Positions 59,465 through 64,000 of a stretch of DNA of 64,000 bases are shown here, in pieces (the stretch's first letter is position 1; each line of letters opens with the position of its first letter). A model generated the notes under the pieces. It ran no database searches. It had not been told where the DNA came from and saw nothing but the letters and a program-made list of their open reading frames with translations. A program made the position numbers and the translations under genes. The stretch comes from an uncultured Eubacteriales bacterium (GTDB lineage: Bacteria; Bacillota; Clostridia; Monoglobales; Monoglobaceae). The stretch spans positions 11,160 to 75,159 of the forward strand of contig UQOT01000003.1 of the NCBI GenBank assembly GCA_900542675.1, given 5' to 3'.

Positions 59465-59486
59465 GGTTAGTCTATTATAACTAACC
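59465..59486. promoter_or_regulatory. Internal DtxR-type dyad directly before feoB
   Basis: GGTTAGT-N8-ACTAACC, with the same half-sites and spacing as the main feo operator. It ends at the feoB ribosome binding site. Confidence 0.65.
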
Positions 59487-59501
59487 GCAGGAGGTATGAA
59501 G

Positions 59502-62108
59502 ATGTCGATAAAAATTGCACTTGCCGGAAACCCGAATTCCGGTAAAACAACGCTGTTTAACGCTCTGACAGGTTCAAATCAGTTTGTGGGAAACTGGCCG
59601 GGCGTAACGGTTGAAAAGAAGGAAGGCAGACTAAAGGGCAGCAAGAACGTAACAATTATGGACTTGCCGGGAATTTATTCACTTTCGCCATATACGCTTG
59701 AAGAGGTTGTGGCGAGAAATTATCTCATAAACGAACGTCCCGATGCTATACTTAACATAGTGGACGGCAGCAATATTGAGAGAAACCTGTATCTCACAAC
59801 GCAGCTCACCGAACTCGGTATTCCGGTTGTAATGGCTGTAAATATGATGGATGTTGTTAAAAAGAACGGAGACAGCATTGATTTTGCAAAGCTGTCAAAG
59901 GCGACCGGTTGTGAGGTTGTACCGATTTCCGCACTTAAAGGGCACGGTGTGAAGGAGGCTGCGGCAAAGGCGGTTGACGCAGCAAAGAAAAAGAAGAAAG
60001 CTGCGCCGATACATAGATTTGACTCAAAGGTTGAAGAGTGCATCGGCGAAATCGCAGAGCTGCTCGGAAATTCTGTTCCGGAGGAGCAAAAGCGTTTTTA
60101 TGCGATAAAGCTGTTTGAGCGTGACGATAAAATTCAGGCGGCTTTAAATATTCCGATTGACACGGCGCGCATTTCTGATATAATCAAAAGCGCGGAGAAG
60201 GAATTTGATGATGATACCGAGAGTATTATTACCAATGAGAGATATAACTACATATCATCGATAATAAAGGGGTGCCACAAGAAAAAGAGCGGGCATAAGC
60301 TCAGCACTTCCGATAAAATAGACAGAGTGGTTACAAACCGCTGGGCGGCGCTTCCGATTTTTGCCGTTGTTATGGTTATTGTCTATTATGTTTCGGTTAC
60401 AACTGTCGGAACTTGGGCTACAGACTGGGCAAATGACGGACTGTTCGGTGACGGCTGGCATCTGTTCGGGATAGGCGGTTCGGCATACGAAGAAGCGACA
60501 GCAGAGTGGGAAATTGAGCAGGCAAAGATTGATGCTTTTATTGAAGCGGCTGAAGAAGAAGGAATTGACACTGAGGATGTTGCTGCAATTATAAGCGGTG
60601 ATGACGAAGAGGAAATTTCTGATGAAGAAACAGAGGGTCTTGCAGAGGACAGCGAGGCTGATGCCATAGCGGATACAGAGTCTCAGCTTGATGACGGATT
60701 GGTTGCCTTAGAGGCTGTCGACGATGCTCAAAAAGACGATGAGACAATAATGAGCGAATTTATGACTGCGGCAGCAGGCATTGATGCGGTTGCCGAGATT
60801 GAGAATGAAGACGGCGAGGTTGAAGCGTCTTATGCCGTTACGGTTGATGACTTTGCGGCGGCGCTTGAGGCTGAGGAACCCGACCCTGCGGACTTTGGAA
60901 TTTGGGTACCGGGTATACCGGTTCTGCTCGGAAATCTTCTTGATGCGATCGGAACTGCGGATTGGCTCAGCGGCTTAATTTTAGACGGTATTGTTGCCGG
61001 TGTCGGCGCGGTTCTCGGTTTTGTTCCGCAGATGCTTGTTTTGTTCATATTCCTTGCGTTCCTCGAAGCGTGCGGATATATGGCAAGAGTTGCGTTTATT
61101 ATGGACAGAATTTTCAGAAAGTTCGGTCTTTCGGGTAAGTCGTTTATACCTATGCTGATTGGTACGGGCTGCGGCGTTCCGGGAATAATGGCGTCTCGAA
61201 CTATAGAGAATGACCGTGACAGAAAGATGACAATAATGACAACGACGTTTATCCCATGCGGCGCTAAGATGCCGATTATTGCGCTTATTGCCGGTGCGTT
61301 GTTCGGCGGCGCGTGGTGGATTGCGCCGAGTGCGTACTTTGTCGGAGTTGCCGCTATTGTTGTATCGGGAATAATCCTTAAAAAGACAAAGATGTTTGCG
61401 GGCGATCCGGCTCCGTTTGTTATGGAGCTTCCCGCATACCATATGCCGACGGTTACAAATGTGCTCAGAAGTATGTGGGAGCGCGGCTGGTCGTTTATTA
61501 AGAAGGCGGGAACAATTATTCTGCTTTCGACAATTCTCGTATGGTTCTTGCAGGGCTTCGGCTTCGAGGACGGCTTTGGTATGGTTGAGGATATGAACAA
61601 TTCTCTGCTTGCAAAGCTCGGCGGTATTATTGCTCCTATTTTCGCTCCGCTCGGATGGGGTGACTGGAAGGCGGCGGTTGCTGCGATTACCGGCCTTATT
61701 GCGAAGGAAAACGTTGTCGGAACCTTCGGCATTCTCTACGGATTTGCTGAGGTTGCCGAGGACGGTGCTGAAATTTGGGGCACACTTGCGGCAAGCTTTA
61801 CCCAGATTGCGGCGTACTCGTTCTTGGTATTCAACCTGCTGTGCGCTCCGTGTTTTGCAGCTATCGGAGCTATAAAGCGTGAGATGAACAGTGCAAAATG
61901 GACGTGGTTTGCAATCGGCTATCAGTGTGTATTTGCTTATGCAGTTTCACTTTGCATATACCAGATAGGTAAGCTGTTTACGGGCGGCGGATTTGGCGTC
62001 GGAACTGTTGCAGCCGTTGTGGTAATAGCGCTGTTTGTATACCTTTTGTTTAGACCGAACAAGGACAGCGGAAAGCTTAAGGTCAACCCCGGAGTCTTGA
62101 ACGTTTAA
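59502..62108 (+). CDS. feoB: Ferrous iron transporter FeoB with a long acidic insertion
   Basis: 868 residues from the ATG at 59502 (the ATG two codons earlier is one base from AGGAGG). The G domain has GNPNSGKTTLFN at 9-20, DLPGIYSL at 54-61 and NMMD at 114-117. The membrane domain includes FLEACGYMARVAFIMDR, GTGCGVPGIMASR and FIPCGAKMPI with conserved Cys. Residues about 328-466, in the first periplasm-side loop after TM1, are an acidic insertion rich in Asp and Glu that typical FeoB proteins lack. It imports Fe(II) across the cytoplasmic membrane. Confidence 0.95.
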   Translation: MSIKIALAGNPNSGKTTLFNALTGSNQFVGNWPGVTVEKKEGRLKGSKNVTIMDLPGIYSLSPYTLEEVVARNYLINERPDAILNIVDGSNIERNLYLTTQLTELGIPVVMAVNMMDVVKKNGDSIDFAKLSKATGCEVVPISALKGHGVKEAAAKAVDAAKKKKKAAPIHRFDSKVEECIGEIAELLGNSVPEEQKRFYAIKLFERDDKIQAALNIPIDTARISDIIKSAEKEFDDDTESIITNERYNYISSIIKGCHKKKSGHKLSTSDKIDRVVTNRWAALPIFAVVMVIVYYVSVTTVGTWATDWANDGLFGDGWHLFGIGGSAYEEATAEWEIEQAKIDAFIEAAEEEGIDTEDVAAIISGDDEEEISDEETEGLAEDSEADAIADTESQLDDGLVALEAVDDAQKDDETIMSEFMTAAAGIDAVAEIENEDGEVEASYAVTVDDFAAALEAEEPDPADFGIWVPGIPVLLGNLLDAIGTADWLSGLILDGIVAGVGAVLGFVPQMLVLFIFLAFLEACGYMARVAFIMDRIFRKFGLSGKSFIPMLIGTGCGVPGIMASRTIENDRDRKMTIMTTTFIPCGAKMPIIALIAGALFGGAWWIAPSAYFVGVAAIVVSGIILKKTKMFAGDPAPFVMELPAYHMPTVTNVLRSMWERGWSFIKKAGTIILLSTILVWFLQGFGFEDGFGMVEDMNNSLLAKLGGIIAPIFAPLGWGDWKAAVAAITGLIAKENVVGTFGILYGFAEVAEDGAEIWGTLAASFTQIAAYSFLVFNLLCAPCFAAIGAIKREMNSAKWTWFAIGYQCVFAYAVSLCIYQIGKLFTGGGFGVGTVAAVVVIALFVYLLFRPNKDSGKLKVNPGVLNV

Positions 62109-62135
62109 TTTTTGAATTTGTTAAGGAGACTGACT

Positions 62136-62285
62136 ATGATTGCTACAATTATTATTTCGGCCGTGCTGATTTTTATTGTTGCGCTTATTATTTATAATAT
62201 GTACAGCCGAAGGAAGAAGGGGAAAGGCGGCTGCGGATGCGGCTGCTCGGGGTGCTCCGGAAGCTGTAAGCATTTTGATGAATAA
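62136..62285 (+). CDS. FeoB-associated Cys-rich membrane protein
   Basis: 49 residues; the ATG at 62136 follows AAGGAG. A single membrane helix (MIATIIISAVLIFIVALIIY) is followed by a basic stretch and GGCGCGCSGCSGSCKHFDE with six Cys. It matches the small Cys-rich protein found after feoB in many Firmicutes, thought to bind or hand over iron. Last gene of the feo operon. Confidence 0.9.
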   Translation: MIATIIISAVLIFIVALIIYNMYSRRKKGKGGCGCGCSGCSGSCKHFDE

Positions 62286-62288
62286 TTA

Positions 62289-62322
62289 ATACGGGCTGTC
62301 TCACTTCGGTGAGGCAGCCCGT
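62289..62322 (+). terminator. Hairpin after the feo operon
   Basis: The arms ACGGGCTGTCTCAC / GTGAGGCAGCCCGT have a TTCG loop. The U run is poor. Confidence 0.6.
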
Positions 62323-62440
62323 TGCTACGGATGTTTTTAAATCGGTTTTATATATAAAAATGAAAAAATATTTTTTGTATATAAATTGTTTGGATTGGCA
62401 TAATAGTATTAAAAATCAAAAAACTTTCGGAGGAAACGAA

Positions 62441-62653
62441 ATGGATATAATTACTTTAATACTATTAATTATTGGTGGGCTCAATTGGGGGCTTATGGGT
62501 ATATTTCATTTTGACTTGGTGGCATTTTTATTCGGCGGCAACGCTTCAATCATCAGCAGAATTATATATACGATAATAGGTCTTTGCGCTCTGTGGGATA
62601 TAACCTTCTTTTTCAGAAACGAGATTTTGTCGCGCTTTAGAGCGGACAGATAG
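62441..62653 (+). CDS. DUF378 family membrane protein
   Basis: 70 residues from the ATG at 62441 (GGAGG). Two membrane helices: ITLILLIIGGLNWGLMGIFHFDLVAFLFG and IISRIIYTIIGLCALWDITFF, with the NWG signature of DUF378 (YuzA-like). Function unknown. Its own promoter is not clear. Confidence 0.88.
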   Translation: MDIITLILLIIGGLNWGLMGIFHFDLVAFLFGGNASIISRIIYTIIGLCALWDITFFFRNEILSRFRADR

Positions 62654-62717
62654 TTTTGGCAATATATTTTTGATATGTCGAATTTTTAAAGATATTTTGC
62701 TATATTGAAATTTCTTA

Positions 62718-62746
62718 TTGACAAAATAAAACAGTTAAGATATAAT
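62718..62746 (+). promoter_or_regulatory. Consensus promoter of nfnAB
   Basis: TTGACA (62718-62723) and TATAAT (62741-62746), spacer 17, followed by a leader of about 145 bases. Confidence 0.85.
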
Positions 62747-62897
62747 TATTTTTAGACTGTATCGGTATTGGTGTGGTACAGTATTTGGTAATCATACCGA
62801 TTGTTTTGTAAAGATATTATTATTGACGCACAATGGGGTGTGGCTTTATTGGCTGCGCCCTTTTTGCTACGTCACAGCACATTTGGAGGTGTGGTAA

Positions 62898-63746
62898 TTG
62901 TATAAGATAGTAAGAAAAGAAGTACTTAATTCTTCAGTTTCGCTTATTGAGGTCGAGGCTCCGTACATAGCTAAGAAGGCTGAGCCCGGTCAGTTCATTA
63001 TTTTAAGAGTTGACGATAAGGGTGAGCGTATTCCGTTCACAATTGCCGATTTTGACAGGGAGAAGGGTACGATTACGGTTATTTTTCAGATTGTCGGTAA
63101 ATCAACCGAGAGTTTGAATGAGTTAAATGAGGGTGACTGCCTTAGAGACTTTGTCGGTCCTTTGGGCGTTGCCTCAAAGTTTGACGGCGTAAATAAGGTT
63201 GCGGTAATCGGAGGCGGTCTCGGTACGGCAATCGCATATCCGCAGGCTAAAAAGCTCCACGGTATGGGCGTTAGTGTTGATATGATTAACGGCTTCCGTA
63301 ATAAGGACCTTATAATTATTGAGGATTTGTGCAAAGACGCCTGCACTAACCTTTATACAATGACGGACGATGGTTCAAACGGAAATCAGGGCTTTGTCAC
63401 CGCTAAGCTTGAGGAGCTGATTAAAGGCGGCACAGACTATGATTTGGTTGTCGCAATTGGTCCGCTTGTTATGATGAAAGCGGTATGTGACCTTACAAAG
63501 AAGTATGGCATAAAGACAATAGTAAGTATGAATCCAATAATGATTGACGGTACGGGTATGTGCGGCGGCTGCCGCGTAACTGTCGGCGGCGAGACGAAGT
63601 TTGCGTGCGTTGACGGACCTGACTTTGACGGTCATTTGGTTGACTTTGACAGTGCGATTGCACGCTCTCGGATGTTTAAAAAGCAGGAGGGCGAGTCGCG
63701 CGAGCGTCATCACAACTGTAGATTGGAGGGAATGCAGAATGCCTAA
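62898..63746 (+). CDS. nfnA: Ferredoxin-NADP+ reductase subunit alpha (NfnA/SudB-type FAD protein)
   Basis: 282 residues from TTG 62898, with GGAGGTG upstream. FAD-binding RIPFTIADF, NAD-binding VAVIGGGLGTAIAYPQAKKL and a C-terminal [2Fe-2S] site (GTGMCGGCRVTVGGETKFACVDGPDFDGH) give the layout of dihydroorotate dehydrogenase electron-transfer subunits. With the next gene it forms the NADH-dependent reduced ferredoxin:NADP+ oxidoreductase, which uses electron bifurcation. Eight-base overlap with nfnB supports coupling. Confidence 0.92.
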   Translation: MYKIVRKEVLNSSVSLIEVEAPYIAKKAEPGQFIILRVDDKGERIPFTIADFDREKGTITVIFQIVGKSTESLNELNEGDCLRDFVGPLGVASKFDGVNKVAVIGGGLGTAIAYPQAKKLHGMGVSVDMINGFRNKDLIIIEDLCKDACTNLYTMTDDGSNGNQGFVTAKLEELIKGGTDYDLVVAIGPLVMMKAVCDLTKKYGIKTIVSMNPIMIDGTGMCGGCRVTVGGETKFACVDGPDFDGHLVDFDSAIARSRMFKKQEGESRERHHNCRLEGMQNA

Positions 63747-64000
63747 TATGTCACTCAATAAAGTACCTATGCCTGAGCAGGAACCAAACGTTAGAAACAA
63801 GAATTTTAAAGAGGTTACGACAGGCTATACAGAGGAAATGGCGGTAGAGGAAGCGACAAGATGCTTAAACTGCAAGCACAGACCGTGTATGCAGGGCTGC
63901 CCGGTTATGGTTAAGATACCGGAGTTTATCGCTCTCGTTGCCGAGAAAAAGTTTGAGGAAGCATACCTCAAAATACAGGAGACAAGCTCACTTCCCGCTG
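63739..64000 (+). CDS. nfnB: NfnB / glutamate synthase small-subunit-like protein, 3' truncated by the window
   Basis: 87 residues visible. The N-terminal Fe-S region has TRCLNCKHRPCMQGCPVMVKIPEFI, the [4Fe-4S] motif of the GltD/NfnB family. GGAGGG lies before the ATG. The FAD and NADPH domains are beyond the window. Its position after nfnA favours NfnB over glutamate synthase. Confidence 0.88.
   Translation, partial: MPNMSLNKVPMPEQEPNVRNKNFKEVTTGYTEEMAVEEATRCLNCKHRPCMQGCPVMVKIPEFIALVAEKKFEEAYLKIQETSSLPA

Noticed and set aside
60830..61732. 300-codon open frame antisense to feoB
   Set aside because: It mirrors the codon structure of feoB, has no ribosome site and no recognisable domain.
1..64000. 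CRISPR array
   Set aside because: No regularly spaced direct repeats and no cas-like genes were found.

Overview
The window looks like chromosome of a strictly anaerobic, spore-forming member of the Clostridia, probably a gut Oscillospirales or Ruminococcaceae-type lineage. The signs are an [FeFe]-hydrogenase maturase (HydG), an NfnAB-type transhydrogenase, a split transketolase, a YtxC sporulation protein, Cys-rich proteins (one behind a sigma-K-like promoter), and clostridial core genes with AGGAGG ribosome binding sites and TTGACA-N17-TATAAT promoters. No 16S gene is present, so the species cannot be named.

Layout. 1-903: the end of an OmpR-type response regulator and a small Cys-rich protein. 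904-5080: an accessory block with a MITE, a degenerate MBL-fold protein, a class M sirtuin / zinc macrodomain / flavin-ferredoxin operon and a divergent HxlR regulator. Two near-identical operators link it into one regulon, and 37-bp inverted repeats bound it. 5150-10300: a DUF4474 protein, a phosphoesterase, SLOG relics, hydG with its TM1266-type partner behind an attenuator-like leader, and tRNA-Asn. 10395-24701: mostly housekeeping (transketolase, ferritin, GGGtGRT/NifU-like pair, sporulation genes, M20 peptidase, RNase M5-like, RlmD) plus an orphan small RNA. 24741-25564: a decayed IS256-family element.

25605-37506 is an integrative mobilizable element in the 3' end of guaA. It carries integrase, excisionase, Mob relaxase, helicase and regulator genes, with an AlwI-like restriction-modification system and an AIPR protein as cargo. 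37493-64000 is core chromosome: guaA, purF, purC; cysE-cysS-mrnC; RNase P RNA; serC-serA; dgt; rpmF; a lipoprotein and acyltransferase; nspC; rpsB-tsf; a DtxR-controlled feoAAB operon; nfnAB.

The most interesting candidate system is the HxlR regulon at 1.1-4.8 kb. It combines a protein ADP-ribosylating sirtuin, its macrodomain hydrolase, an Fe-S flavoprotein and an MBL-like protein under what is probably a thiol-based redox sensor, without the GcvH-L and LplA2 genes usually found with class M sirtuins. Other leads are the hydG leader, the 13-kb small RNA, two 23-bp palindromes around the relaxase, the structured tail of the IS256 relic, and a large acidic insertion in FeoB.
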